Source of the DNA: an uncultured Bacteroidales bacterium
GTDB lineage: Bacteria; Bacteroidota; Bacteroidia; Bacteroidales; Bacteroidaceae
Length of the DNA: 64,000 nt
Assembly (NCBI GenBank): GCA_902775975.1
Contig: CACYOC010000021.1
Span: forward strand, 18,253-82,252
Reading direction: 5' to 3'
This document shows, piece by piece, positions 18,062 through 27,046 of the stretch (the stretch's first letter is position 1; each line of letters starts with the position of its first letter). The notes beneath the pieces were generated by a model. It saw only the letters and a list, made by a program, of their open reading frames with translations. It was not told where the DNA came from and ran no database searches. The position numbers and the translations under genes were made by a program.

Positions 18062-20304
18062 CACTTGCCTCCATACTTTTGCTTGTACGCCGCAGTCTTG
18101 CAATAACGACCCGCCACTTCATCGTAAGCAATGTGACCGCGACTCTGCCACTGCCGCAGCGTACTATCACCACTACCCGTCTTGCCCTGTTGCTGGCGCA
18201 TCAGCCGGTACTGCTCTTTGGTGAACTCGTCGGGCAGCAATTCCAGCAGGTTCTGAGGTCCTGACTGGCGCTGAATATCAATCTCCTCGCGCAGTTCTTT
18301 CTCCAGTTGCTGACCGAAGTACAGCATCTTGCACCACAGGTTATACTGTTCCGTCCAGCGCACGAAGTCGGCAATCTCACGAGACCACTTGTAGCCGTGA
18401 GCCACGTAGAGCACCATTCCCTTCAGCCAGGCTATCACGTTGGCACGATAGCTGAAGACGCGGTAGGCCTCGCTCTCGAAGAGCCTTGCGGCATCCCTGT
18501 TCTCCTGCTTGATGTCAAGCGAGAGTTTCTTCGCCTGCAAGCACTCTATCAGTCCGTTGGCGGCTTCCAGACGGTCGATGTAGGGCTTCAGTTCTGCTGC
18601 AAACGTGTGGTCGTAGATGCCCAAAACGGGTGCCGTATCGTCGTCGTCATCGCTGCGGATAATGGTTGAGATATCCAGTCGGCTCACGGTACCGTCGTTC
18701 ACCATCTTGACGAAGAACTTGCGGGCGTTGGGCGGCGTGGTCGAGGCATTGAAGTTCCAGCGCAAGGGGGCGATACCTGATACGCTGTCGGCACCTACGC
18801 GCTCCTGACCAGCATCGGCGTTGTCGAAGGCCTTGCGAATCAGCAGTCCCACCTCATCGACGGTACCCTTCGACGTCACCTTCTTCAAACCCTCTATCTC
18901 GTCCACGATGGTGTAGAGGAAACGCTGTCCGTTGTTGTGGGCATCCACGACGCGCTGGTTGAAGACAGCATCGGTCAGGTTATCGATGAGCATCTGTATG
19001 CAGATGTCCGTCGGGCGCGGGTCTTTCTTCTGCTTCGCCCCCGGGTTCTTCTGCTTCCATTCGGCCTCTCGCTGGCGGTTGGGCTGGTCGCGCTGCCTGA
19101 TGTCCTCCATGATGTACTCAATAGGTTTCTTGATGGTACCCTTACCGATACTCTGACGGCCGATGAGGATGTTCATAAACGTCGCCTCGTGCTCCACGTT
19201 GTCCCAGTAGCGGAACTTCACGCCGTGCAGGTGGGCTCCCAGAGCCGGGAACACCGCATTGGCCACGGCGGGCTTGTAGAACCAGGGGACGTTCTTTGTC
19301 AGCAACTTGATAAGCGGCGGCAGCTTCTTCGGCATTGGCGGAGGCGTGGTCAGCGTACCTCCACAGGCCTTCACGCCCTGCTGCGACTTCAGCGCCCCGA
19401 GCACCTGCTTCAACCTGAAGGGCATGCCCTTGCGAGGCTCCTTCAGCGCATTCTCCAACGTCTTGCAGTACTCTTCGGTGTCGGTCTGCCAGTAGTTCGG
19501 TATCACCGCCATCATCTGCTCCAGCGAGTAGCCGCAGATGCTGCGGATGGTCACTGCCAGTTCGAACGTCAGCACGTTGCGGTCACCCTCAGCTGGCTCC
19601 TTGCCGTCGTTGAACAGCTCCCAGTACTTCGCGATAATGTCGCTAAAGAGCATGCCGTTATACCTCGCTTCAGGGTCGTATTTCGAACTGTCACACTGTA
19701 ACGCTGTAGCAGCAGCAGTCTCAGACTTCAGACCTTCCACCTCATCAACCCCAAAGAGCGCGTCGTCCAGAAACAGCAGCTCATCGTTCGTCGTGGTAAA
19801 GAACACCCGCGTGATGTCCTTCGCACCCTTGTCGAACTCCACGCCCAGCAGGTCGCTCGCCCACCGCAGATTGTCCTCCTGCGACAGCTCCTCGCGGCGA
19901 CGGAACACGAGGTGGAAGCCCTTCGACGCCGAGCGTTCCAGCATCAGCAGTCCCAGCGCATCCTTCTTCGACAGCACCATTTCAGGAACCTTCTTCAGCC
20001 ATTCCTCCTTTCTGGCAGCTATCTGCTCTTCCCCTTCATGGGGAAGAGGTGCAGGGGTCCAGTCCACATCCATGCCCACCGTCGTGCTCATGCGCGTCGC
20101 ACCCTTCAGTGTGCCGTCGTCGTTAGGCAGACACGAATAGTTCATCTGCAACAAGTGGCGCTTCTCGTCCGTCCTGCCCTCACGGACAGCCTTCAACACG
20201 GCCTGCTGCTTCTCCGAACCGCGCAACGCCAGATACTCCTCTCGCGTAAGGACGGGGCGCATCGTCTTCGCCCCATCCTTATAATAAATAATGTGTACAC
20301 TCAT
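18061..20304 (-). CDS. VirE_N/DUF3987 primase-like protein
   Basis: A 747-residue protein of the type annotated in Bacteroidetes as BT4734/BF3469-like or virulence-associated E. The N-terminal part (about 1-180, GMDVDWTP and FHLVFRRRE) fits the VirE_N/BT4734-like primase-type domain. The central part (about 330-640) fits DUF3987, with a P-loop-like GRQSIGKGT (K388) and TIVDEIEGLKK as a Walker B-like strand. It probably acts in replication of mobile or phage-derived DNA. ATG at 20302-20304 is preferred to a TTG at 20313. It has upstream small partners and a coupled downstream gene. A Pro-rich PAPLPHEGEEQ near residue 85 resembles a translated G/C-rich repeat. Confidence 0.82.
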   Translation of the reverse strand: MSVHIIYYKDGAKTMRPVLTREEYLALRGSEKQQAVLKAVREGRTDEKRHLLQMNYSCLPNDDGTLKGATRMSTTVGMDVDWTPAPLPHEGEEQIAARKEEWLKKVPEMVLSKKDALGLLMLERSASKGFHLVFRRREELSQEDNLRWASDLLGVEFDKGAKDITRVFFTTTNDELLFLDDALFGVDEVEGLKSETAAATALQCDSSKYDPEARYNGMLFSDIIAKYWELFNDGKEPAEGDRNVLTFELAVTIRSICGYSLEQMMAVIPNYWQTDTEEYCKTLENALKEPRKGMPFRLKQVLGALKSQQGVKACGGTLTTPPPMPKKLPPLIKLLTKNVPWFYKPAVANAVFPALGAHLHGVKFRYWDNVEHEATFMNILIGRQSIGKGTIKKPIEYIMEDIRQRDQPNRQREAEWKQKNPGAKQKKDPRPTDICIQMLIDNLTDAVFNQRVVDAHNNGQRFLYTIVDEIEGLKKVTSKGTVDEVGLLIRKAFDNADAGQERVGADSVSGIAPLRWNFNASTTPPNARKFFVKMVNDGTVSRLDISTIIRSDDDDDTAPVLGIYDHTFAAELKPYIDRLEAANGLIECLQAKKLSLDIKQENRDAARLFESEAYRVFSYRANVIAWLKGMVLYVAHGYKWSREIADFVRWTEQYNLWCKMLYFGQQLEKELREEIDIQRQSGPQNLLELLPDEFTKEQYRLMRQQQGKTGSGDSTLRQWQSRGHIAYDEVAGRYCKTAAYKQKYGGK
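19681..19704. repeat. 24-base sequence shared with 29449-29472, copy 1
   Basis: TTTCGAACTGTCACACTGTA followed by ACGC, inside the DUF3987 coding region. It matches 29449-29472 at 23 of 24 bases in the same orientation. Confidence 0.85.
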
Positions 20305-20309
20305 GGCCG

Positions 20310-20687
20310 TCAAATCGTCTGAAAAATGAGTTCACGAACAACCTTTTGCGCTATCGCACGTGCTTGGCGCATCAACTGCTCCGGCAGTTCCTCCAGCCGA
20401 TCGCCGTCAAACGAGAAGTAGAAGTAGAACTTGCCGTCGCGACCCTTCGAGAGCGTAGCGTTGTCGTCACGGAAGAGTGCCTTGTTGCGCACACGCTTGG
20501 GCAGCTGCGTCATATACACGTTGCCGTCGCGCATGCCCTGCACCTTGAAAGTTCCAGAGAACGCATCCAGCTCCACATCCTCGCAGCACGTAAAGTCTGC
20601 CGTGCGAAGTCCGTTCTCCAACAAGCCCAACGTCATCAGACCGTCAAGCATTACCTGTCTCACAGTAGAAATAATAATCTTTTCCAT
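20310..20687 (-). CDS. Uncharacterised 125-residue protein of the DUF3987 cluster
   Basis: A compact protein with a predicted mixed fold: an N-terminal helix (MEKIIISTVRQVMLDGLM), a beta-rich centre (SGTFKVQGMRDGNVYMTQLP, then GKFYFYFSFDGDRLEELP) and a C-terminal helix. No family is recognised. It ends 6 bases before the DUF3987 start, so the two form an operon. It may be a DNA-replication accessory factor, by context alone. A 110-base spacer that shows no good -7 box lies upstream. Confidence 0.7.
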   Translation of the reverse strand: MEKIIISTVRQVMLDGLMTLGLLENGLRTADFTCCEDVELDAFSGTFKVQGMRDGNVYMTQLPKRVRNKALFRDDNATLSKGRDGKFYFYFSFDGDRLEELPEQLMRQARAIAQKVVRELIFQTI

Positions 20688-20805
20688 AATTTCTGATTTT
20701 GTTAGCCTGAGTCTTGGGGGAGTGAAGTTTAGTTAGCTGTCGACAATTTAAACCCAAGGTACTTCCTTCCCTCACTCGAAGCCGTAAACTCAGAAATTGT
20801 TTGAA

Positions 20806-21087
20806 TTACTTTTTAAGTGGATAAATGTCCGTTACAGTGATGTCTTGAAACACCTGTCCGTTGTACTCACGCGTCTGGAAGCGCAGCGTCACTGCTACGA
20901 TGTCATTCTCATAGAACACCAGCGAGGCAGCGTTGCCCAGCACGCTGACAGCGTACTCGTTCTCGAACTTCCCGCCCAGTTCCTTCAACACCAGGTTGCG
21001 CTTGTTCAGCTGACCGTTCTCTGACTTCTCACTCTTCACGGAGAACATGTCTCCACTCTTGACTACTTTTAAAATTTTTGTTACCAT
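20806..21087 (-). CDS. OB-fold-like DUF3127-type small protein
   Basis: A 93-residue protein starting MVTKILKVVKSGDMF at the ATG 21085-21087; the longer open frame upstream crosses the promoter. The pattern (RNLVLKELGGKF, then LVFYENDIVAVTLRFQTREY, then NGQVFQDITVTDI) resembles the Bacteroidetes DUF3127 proteins, which look like small OB folds and are thought to bind single-stranded DNA. That would suit its place before the primase-like gene. The family match is by eye, not by search. Confidence 0.65.
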   Translation of the reverse strand: MVTKILKVVKSGDMFSVKSEKSENGQLNKRNLVLKELGGKFENEYAVSVLGNAASLVFYENDIVAVTLRFQTREYNGQVFQDITVTDIYPLKK

Positions 21088-21124
21088 AATGTTTTTATTC
21101 CCCGCTATTATGGGGTTCCGGATG

Positions 21125-21132
21125 CAAAGGTA
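21125..21132 (-). promoter_or_regulatory. -7 element upstream of the DUF3127-type gene
   Basis: TACCTTTG on the minus strand, 37 bases upstream of the chosen ATG. It probably drives the four-gene DUF3987 cluster. Confidence 0.65.
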
Positions 21133-21224
21133 CATAAGCTGATAATCTGAGCAAATCTGAGCGAAAAATCTCAGATTATTTTTAGACACAAGACATAACA
21201 CGCTGAAAAACAGTACAAAACAAA

Positions 21225-21260
21225 AAGTGCCCGACTCTCAAAATCGAGAATCGAGCACTT
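21225..21260 (-). terminator. Terminator between the nuclease-like gene and the DUF3987 cluster
   Basis: On the minus strand AAGTGC-TCGA-TTCTC and GAGA-GTCGGGCACTT form an imperfect stem followed by TTTTTG. It ends the ATPase/nuclease-like operon. Confidence 0.7.
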
Positions 21261-21286
21261 GTAAATATCGCTCAGATTATGTCAGA

Positions 21287-21880
21287 TTACTTTTCTGGCT
21301 TTTCCCAATGGGTCTTTTCCGAGAAAAACAAACCGATATTGTTGTTTTCGTCAGCAAAACTAATCTGATACTCCTGCTTGATAGCCCTACTTTTCGGGAA
21401 ACGCTGTGACACCACCACATGACAACTCAATGTCACGGCATCTTCAAACTGGATGTCAACCTTCTGTAATCTATCTTTAAACACATGGATGGTTTCCTTT
21501 AACTGACTGGTAGCCTTATCAAATGTCTCACGCACCTGTTCACTACTGTTCCCGTAAGCATTCGTCTTAAACTCAACGAAACGGAACTGTTTGTCATCAA
21601 ACAAGGCACAATCACATATTCCCCCCTTATGTTCCTTAATCAGCTTGTTGTCTATCGAGAGTAAGACTATCTGCCTGTTGTTTTCATTAATCACCATCAA
21701 GGCTTTCTGCTCATCGTCAGGATTGTTAGTGAATCGTGAAAACTTCTCTTCATCATCGTCAATCACCATCAGTTCACTATCCATCCTCACTGTCCAACAC
21801 TCATTGAACGGCTTGTAAGTCTCCGTAGCAAAAGCCTCGTCCAGTTTAATCCTGTCGATAGCCTGTTGATTTACTGCCAT
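21287..21880 (-). CDS. PD-(D/E)xK nuclease-like protein paired with an AAA ATPase
   Basis: A 197-residue protein with no clear named family. What can be seen is a PD-(D/E)xK-type core: D90 in GGICDCALF, then E103-F-K105 in FRFVEFKTN on the next strand, and a following helix with Gln126 (KATSQLKETI). That is the usual spacing of Mg-dependent nucleases. It starts 6 bases after the stop of the ATPase gene, with its terminator behind it, so the two form a closed two-gene operon. I infer a nuclease effector of an ATPase-controlled defence module. The nuclease call rests on motif spacing only. Confidence 0.6.
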   Translation of the reverse strand: MAVNQQAIDRIKLDEAFATETYKPFNECWTVRMDSELMVIDDDEEKFSRFTNNPDDEQKALMVINENNRQIVLLSIDNKLIKEHKGGICDCALFDDKQFRFVEFKTNAYGNSSEQVRETFDKATSQLKETIHVFKDRLQKVDIQFEDAVTLSCHVVVSQRFPKSRAIKQEYQISFADENNNIGLFFSEKTHWEKPEK

Positions 21881-21886
21881 AACCTG

Positions 21887-23056
21887 CTACTTCTTCTTAT
21901 TATTAACCTGACGATAGAGATCATAGAGGCGGTCAAAGTCATCGCCAATGATTTCTGATACAGAATCCAACTCATTTACCGACACCAGTCCCGTTTTCTC
22001 AGAAATCAGACTCTTGCAATACACCTCACTATTGGGGTCAAGTGCAAATACCGACACATCATCGGGATTCACAGTGTAGCCGGGTACGATGATTTTCTCA
22101 GCCTCTTCACGAACCTCATCAATGTGGTGAAGTTTATATGCCAGCATCAAGACATTCAGACTCGAAAGCAAGTAGGGGCTATGAGTGGTGATAATAAACT
22201 GTCTGCGCTGATTCGGATGCCAAAGTCTTGACGTTACAAAGCCCAGCATTTCAAACTGGTTCTGTGGAAACAGGTTCTGCTCTGGCTCCTCAATCACAAA
22301 CGAATTAAAGCTTTCTGTCTTCAATGCATAGTCTATCACCATCAGCATCGGTATAGCAGACTGTAAGCCTGAGGAACAGGCACTCAGGGGTAAGTCCTTA
22401 TCCTTGCCTACCAGTTCTATGCGTTCCTTGCCGTTCTTCTTTACAAATTTGACATTAAAGAACGGTATATTATAGCTTGGATATTCCTTCTTGGCCCTTT
22501 CAAACATACTCATGTATTCCATCAGCGGTTTGGGTAGAGGCACCTGCGCCGTTAGCATCGAAGCCAACGATTCCGACAGGTTTCCAACTAGATTACGTTC
22601 CGCCAGAATATAGAGTACTGCACGGGCATAAGGTTCTAACTCTTTCGCCTGTGTCTCATCAACAGCACCTTCCTGTCCACTTCCATAGCGTTTGTTCAGA
22701 TACTGAAAGTATTTCTTGATAGCACCAGCATTTATATAGTCAGACTCTATGCTGAACACCCCGTTTTCATATTTGATGGAGAACCCCGTCATAGTATAGC
22801 TTATGAAGGTATCATCCATGAAATACTCGTTAATGCCAAAGTCATAGAAAGGCTTCTTGACATCCTCCGCATCTGCATCCTCTAACATCAGCAGCCACCA
22901 ATTGTAGTCTCTGCATATCGTCAATAGTTTCGACAAAGTACTTTTACCGCTGCCTTGATCACCAATAAACAACGTCAGCCTACGAAACTCAATGTCCAAA
23001 TTCGTTATCGGACCAAAATTTCGGACTATAAGTCTTTCGCTATACATTCCTGCCAT
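21887..23056 (-). CDS. AAA family ATPase (AAA_15/AAA_21 type), likely defence sensor
   Basis: A 389-residue ABC/SMC-like ATPase. Walker A is GDQGSGKST (32-40, K38); a signature-like SSGLQSAIP and Walker B SFVIEEPEQNLFP (E256/E257) follow, then the switch ITTHSPYLLSSLN. After about residue 310 there is a helical tail with no TOPRIM motif, so it is not a full OLD nuclease. ATPases of this type occur as sensors in phage-defence pairs (PARIS, Septu and retron-Septu are named examples), but the partner here is neither DUF4435 nor an obvious HNH protein. It has its own promoter at 23085. Confidence 0.85.
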   Translation of the reverse strand: MAGMYSERLIVRNFGPITNLDIEFRRLTLFIGDQGSGKSTLSKLLTICRDYNWWLLMLEDADAEDVKKPFYDFGINEYFMDDTFISYTMTGFSIKYENGVFSIESDYINAGAIKKYFQYLNKRYGSGQEGAVDETQAKELEPYARAVLYILAERNLVGNLSESLASMLTAQVPLPKPLMEYMSMFERAKKEYPSYNIPFFNVKFVKKNGKERIELVGKDKDLPLSACSSGLQSAIPMLMVIDYALKTESFNSFVIEEPEQNLFPQNQFEMLGFVTSRLWHPNQRRQFIITTHSPYLLSSLNVLMLAYKLHHIDEVREEAEKIIVPGYTVNPDDVSVFALDPNSEVYCKSLISEKTGLVSVNELDSVSEIIGDDFDRLYDLYRQVNNKKK

Positions 23057-23084
23057 ATCTGTATTTCTTTTATTTATTTTGGTG

Positions 23085-23092
23085 CAAAAGTA
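23085..23092 (-). promoter_or_regulatory. -7 element upstream of the AAA ATPase gene
   Basis: TACTTTTG on the minus strand, 28 bases before the ATPase ATG, in the 75-base gap after the 216-residue gene. The ATPase pair can therefore be expressed apart from the type III operon. Confidence 0.65.
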
Positions 23093-23131
23093 CTAATTTC
23101 TCTTTTATGATGTACCATCTGTTGTTCTTTT

Positions 23132-23782
23132 TTACGCTTTTTTATCCAACTTAGGAACGTAAGCGTCCAATAATGGTATGATACTCTCAAAGTCTGGAGT
23201 CATCAAGCCCTTGTTGGGTCGCCCCTTATCTATATTGGTATATCCCTTGTCGTCACCAAAGAAATCCTTGTTCAGGGCCGGCGAGCCTTTCTGCCTGAAC
23301 AGCTTCTTGTCATCCAGATAGCCCACAATATTTTGCCACACAATTTTTACTCGGTCACCCCGTCCGCTTTCCAACAAGCGCCACAGAATTTCCGAATGTT
23401 CTGTCTCCTTAACTGATAGTGGAGTCTCGCCCTGCCCCAGAACTATCTTTAGCATTGCCTTTACATCCTCTGATGTAATACCATTCACCCAATCGCCCTT
23501 GTCAGCTAAATTCAGTAATTGATCAAGGATAGACTGCCTTGGTGTAGATAACATTACTTTGTAGTCATTCGCACTGCCAATAGAAGGCTCGCATTTGTTT
23601 TTTTCATTATCATCGGTATCCAGCTCTTTCAAAGCCTTATTTATTTCTCCATTTACATCCATCACCTGCATATTCATGTCTTTATCAAACTGGGCATGAA
23701 AATGCTCTACGTATGCTATCTGCGCTCCTACTTTATCGTGGAAGTGGATTTCAAATTTGGGCATATCTTTTTTATCCTTCAT
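23132..23782 (-). CDS. Uncharacterised protein, last gene of the type III R-M operon
   Basis: A 216-residue soluble protein. The N-terminus has a His-rich strand (FEIHFHDKVGAQIAYVEHFH). A low-complexity acidic linker (KELDTDDNEKNK) and a helical C-terminal half (about 85-216; ILWRLLESGRGDRVKIVWQN and FESIIPLLDAYVPKL) follow. No family or catalytic motif is recognised. Its ATG overlaps the end of the 205-residue gene by 11 bases, which points to coupled translation and a joint role with it. Base composition is A/T-rich like mod and res. Confidence 0.7.
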   Translation of the reverse strand: MKDKKDMPKFEIHFHDKVGAQIAYVEHFHAQFDKDMNMQVMDVNGEINKALKELDTDDNEKNKCEPSIGSANDYKVMLSTPRQSILDQLLNLADKGDWVNGITSEDVKAMLKIVLGQGETPLSVKETEHSEILWRLLESGRGDRVKIVWQNIVGYLDDKKLFRQKGSPALNKDFFGDDKGYTNIDKGRPNKGLMTPDFESIIPLLDAYVPKLDKKA

Positions 23783-24389
23783 ACTGCTGCAATAATAATT
23801 TCATGTCAAATTCGGCACCAGGTGCAACCACACCGACTTTGTTTTGGAAGTTAATAACAAAAACATTGGGGTTCGCTATGTATTCTTCAAGTATCTTGAA
23901 ATGCTTGATAAACTTGTCAGAACCTCTGTATATTCTACCTAAAACTAGCTCAACATTTCTGGCTACATCTGGACCAAGTTTGATAGATTGGCCTACTATT
24001 TTTGTGATTAGTTCTGTTTCTTTTGTTTCGTCACCATCTTTCTTAGCCGCCTCCAACTGAGTCATCAACTCCGTTATCTGCTTATCCTTCACATCATTCT
24101 CTTTCGTCAGGCGTTCTATTTCTCTGTAAGGCGAATAGACACCATTCTCTATCATTTTGCGAATCAGTAGCAACTTATTCTCAATCTCAGCCTCATGGAT
24201 GTGCTTTTGGGTGTCGTTCTTCAAGGCGCTTAGTATCATGTCGCAGACTGACAGCTTATCCTGTCTATTGTTCTGCATGTCGATAAGGGCATCAATAGAA
24301 GCTTCCATGAAATCGTGTGTAATACGCTTCCAATTCAGCTTTGATGCTTCCTCTGAGGTCATGTAATGAAGGGCCTTGGCTATAATCAT
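23772..24389 (-). CDS. Uncharacterised coiled-coil protein in the type III R-M operon
   Basis: A 205-residue protein. Residues about 1-85 are helical with many charged residues, and 90-118 look like a coiled coil (REIERLTKENDVKDKQITEL). The C-terminal third (about 130-205) is mixed, ending VVAPGAEFDMKLLLQQYEG. No family is recognised. It starts 9 bases after the res stop and overlaps the next gene by 11 bases, so mod, res and these two form one operon. It could be an adaptor or a self-protection factor, which is inference. Confidence 0.7.
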   Translation of the reverse strand: MIIAKALHYMTSEEASKLNWKRITHDFMEASIDALIDMQNNRQDKLSVCDMILSALKNDTQKHIHEAEIENKLLLIRKMIENGVYSPYREIERLTKENDVKDKQITELMTQLEAAKKDGDETKETELITKIVGQSIKLGPDVARNVELVLGRIYRGSDKFIKHFKILEEYIANPNVFVINFQNKVGVVAPGAEFDMKLLLQQYEG

Positions 24390-24398
24390 AGGCAGGGA

Positions 24399-27038
24399 TT
24401 ACTGTTTAAACTGACGGATAAGGTCTATTACTTCTGCTACACTCAAAGCCTTTTCCTCTTCGTCGTGCTCTTCTTCAAACACCATGTAGTAATGGAACTT
24501 TCCACCACCATTCATGTTGGCGTATTTCTCCCATAGTGCTCCCAGCATCATCTTACGCCTGCTCTCCTCATTGAGATATGGCTCTCCCTTGGTTTCCAAT
24601 AGCATTACATCACCACTCCTCAGCACAACAACGAAGTCGGGCTGATGATAGAGAAATCCATTCAGGGTAAGCGTATTCTTACGTCCCTCAGGATTACGAT
24701 GCCAGAAGTGTACGTTCTCTTCCTGTGCAATCTTGTTGATGATTCTTTCCTCGAAGTCGCTGGGCTTTTCCTCTGCAATATACAGAGAGCAGTCAACACT
24801 TTGCCAAGGCTTCGCTACGCTCTGGGTATGTGGGAACTCATAGTAGCAATTCATCTGCACATAGCGTGAAGCAAGCCATTTTTTCAAGTTCGACAAACGG
24901 TGCAATTCGAGTGCATCATCTATCTTAAGTTTGAATGCCTTTGCCGTATTTTTGACTGTCATGTAGAAGTCTGACAATTGCTCGCCATTATAATCTTCCA
25001 ACACTCTGCTTACGTAGGTTATCAGATCTTGGTGAGGTATGCTGTTATAATGCAGATTGTCAACAATGACTTTAGTCAATTCTCTACGTTTCATGTCATC
25101 AGAGAAGACTGCAAAAGTCTGGCGTAAACTGTTCAGCACAGCCTTGTTTACAGGTGTGCGCTTAGGTGTGTATTGCCCGTCTCCGCTATCCATCAAGTCA
25201 ATACTAGTTACTCCTGATTGCGAATCAATAAGTTTGACCTTATAATTCTCATTCAGCAATTTGAAGTCCTTATTCAGCGTCTCCTTTGTCAACAGAATGT
25301 GAGGTTCAGGACAGAAGTCGTTTACGGTCTGATTCTCGACAGAGAACAGAGGGATGCGAATGGACTGGGCCACTTCTCTCACATCTTTCCGCATAGGATA
25401 ATTCTCAACCATAGGCGTTATTTCGTTTTGAGGGAACTGATTTATTTCATCCTCATATTGTTGGCTTACTTCTATAGCCCTTTGTTCTAGAGCATCAATG
25501 TCTGTAGAATGTTCCTCCTCTTTTTCAACCACCTTATTCAAATCCAATTTAAGTTCACCGCCAGGCTCTTCCCAAATAGTTGTCTGTATAGGTTTTGCCG
25601 AAGAATCATTAACAACAGATGGCGTTTCGTTTTGATAGAGATCTGGTTGCGCCTTACGATAGTCGCGACGGCTATATCCCGAATTTACTAAAGAGTGAAT
25701 AACAGCCTCAGCTGCTGCATAGAAATCCTGTTTTGCTGTCAATACATAGCATTCATCTAGTAGCGGATCTTTTGTCCTTGTAGCATTGGGCTGACGAAGA
25801 ATACGCCCCAACACCTGCTCGACATCTATTGGAGATGTACGATTAGATAGTGCTGCCAATATGTAGGCAAAGGGACAGTCCCAGCCCTCCTTCAAAGCAT
25901 TCACCGTGATGATATATCTGACAGGACAGTCTGGTGCCATCAAGTCCACACCCTTCAACTCGTTATGTGGGTCTGCAAGTTTTAGTTTCACCTGCTCTTC
26001 TGGTATGCCAATATTTAGCAGGGCCTGCTTCACCAACTGGAAGTTTGCATCTTCTTTGCCAGTTCTTGGTTCTACTTGCAGCAGTACGATAGGCCTGATG
26101 TAATAGCCGCTCTGATTCCTATATTGCTTGGCGTGACGTTCCAGACTTTCTTGAAGACGCTTGGCATTGACGATAACATCCTCGGTACTCTCCATGTTAT
26201 AGAGTACCACAGGCAGTTTCACCATCGATTCTTTCTTCAACTTTCCAGCATCAACAAAGCTGATGATATTACTCTCAGGCTTGGGTGTGGCAGTAAGATT
26301 CAGGATAATGGACGGATTCAGCATACGTAACATTTCAGTACGCATTTCAGATCCAAAATTGTGACTTTCATCCACAACGCAAACAGGATGTTGCCATGCC
26401 AACCATTGTATCAGACTTAACTCGTCAGCACCTTCAATTCTTTCTTCAGTAGAATAATGATAGTGGTTGTCCCATTGTGCAAATGCAGCATTCTGTCGCC
26501 ATGAACGGAGGTCATCACCCTTTTTAGTGGCAAAACTCTGGGCAGACAACACAAGAACTGTAAGTTGTTCTTCAACCTCTGCAGGAGATAAGTTTGTCCC
26601 CATCAGCGCCTGTTCTTTGTCTGTTACCATCACTGTTCGTCCCATCTTTTGGAGTGCTGAATGATAGGGATGACCTGGAGTCTGAAGATTACGAAGCGTT
26701 TGTTCTCTAATCGAGTCACTTGGCACAAACCAAGCAACCACCTTGGGCTGCTCTTCTGGCAGATAGTCAAAGATAATAGGCAGAGACAATGCAGCAATAT
26801 ACGTCTTGCCGCCTGCCGTAGGAACTTTAAGCGTCACGTTGGGGATGCCTGGTGTCGCCGTATTGTTGTATTTATGCATCCATCTGTCAGTCTTGGTATC
26901 AGGATCAAGATTCCTGCTAAGCCAATGGTTCTGGAATGCCTTACGAAGATTATCCGACTCCCTGAGCTGATACATATAGTTCTTCAGGTCGCCTAACACC
27001 TCTTCTTGATATATCTTTGGTTTTATCTGTCTCATCAT
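24399..27038 (-). CDS. res: Type III restriction enzyme, Res subunit
   Basis: An 879-residue SF2 helicase-nuclease. Walker A is VPTAGGKTY (K78), the DExH box is DESH at 223-226, and motif VI is VEQVLGRILRQP. The C-terminal endonuclease of the PD-(D/E)xK class shows D801 (HQPDFVVVL) and E815-T-K817 (LLETKG). With Mod it should cleave after ATP-driven translocation between unmethylated sites. All key residues are present, so the enzyme looks functional. It starts with two ATGs (27038 and 27035) 8 bases after mod. It is an A/T-richer gene than the flanking chromosome. Confidence 0.93.
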   Translation of the reverse strand: MMRQIKPKIYQEEVLGDLKNYMYQLRESDNLRKAFQNHWLSRNLDPDTKTDRWMHKYNNTATPGIPNVTLKVPTAGGKTYIAALSLPIIFDYLPEEQPKVVAWFVPSDSIREQTLRNLQTPGHPYHSALQKMGRTVMVTDKEQALMGTNLSPAEVEEQLTVLVLSAQSFATKKGDDLRSWRQNAAFAQWDNHYHYSTEERIEGADELSLIQWLAWQHPVCVVDESHNFGSEMRTEMLRMLNPSIILNLTATPKPESNIISFVDAGKLKKESMVKLPVVLYNMESTEDVIVNAKRLQESLERHAKQYRNQSGYYIRPIVLLQVEPRTGKEDANFQLVKQALLNIGIPEEQVKLKLADPHNELKGVDLMAPDCPVRYIITVNALKEGWDCPFAYILAALSNRTSPIDVEQVLGRILRQPNATRTKDPLLDECYVLTAKQDFYAAAEAVIHSLVNSGYSRRDYRKAQPDLYQNETPSVVNDSSAKPIQTTIWEEPGGELKLDLNKVVEKEEEHSTDIDALEQRAIEVSQQYEDEINQFPQNEITPMVENYPMRKDVREVAQSIRIPLFSVENQTVNDFCPEPHILLTKETLNKDFKLLNENYKVKLIDSQSGVTSIDLMDSGDGQYTPKRTPVNKAVLNSLRQTFAVFSDDMKRRELTKVIVDNLHYNSIPHQDLITYVSRVLEDYNGEQLSDFYMTVKNTAKAFKLKIDDALELHRLSNLKKWLASRYVQMNCYYEFPHTQSVAKPWQSVDCSLYIAEEKPSDFEERIINKIAQEENVHFWHRNPEGRKNTLTLNGFLYHQPDFVVVLRSGDVMLLETKGEPYLNEESRRKMMLGALWEKYANMNGGGKFHYYMVFEEEHDEEEKALSVAEVIDLIRQFKQ

Positions 27039-27046
27039 TATGGGAT

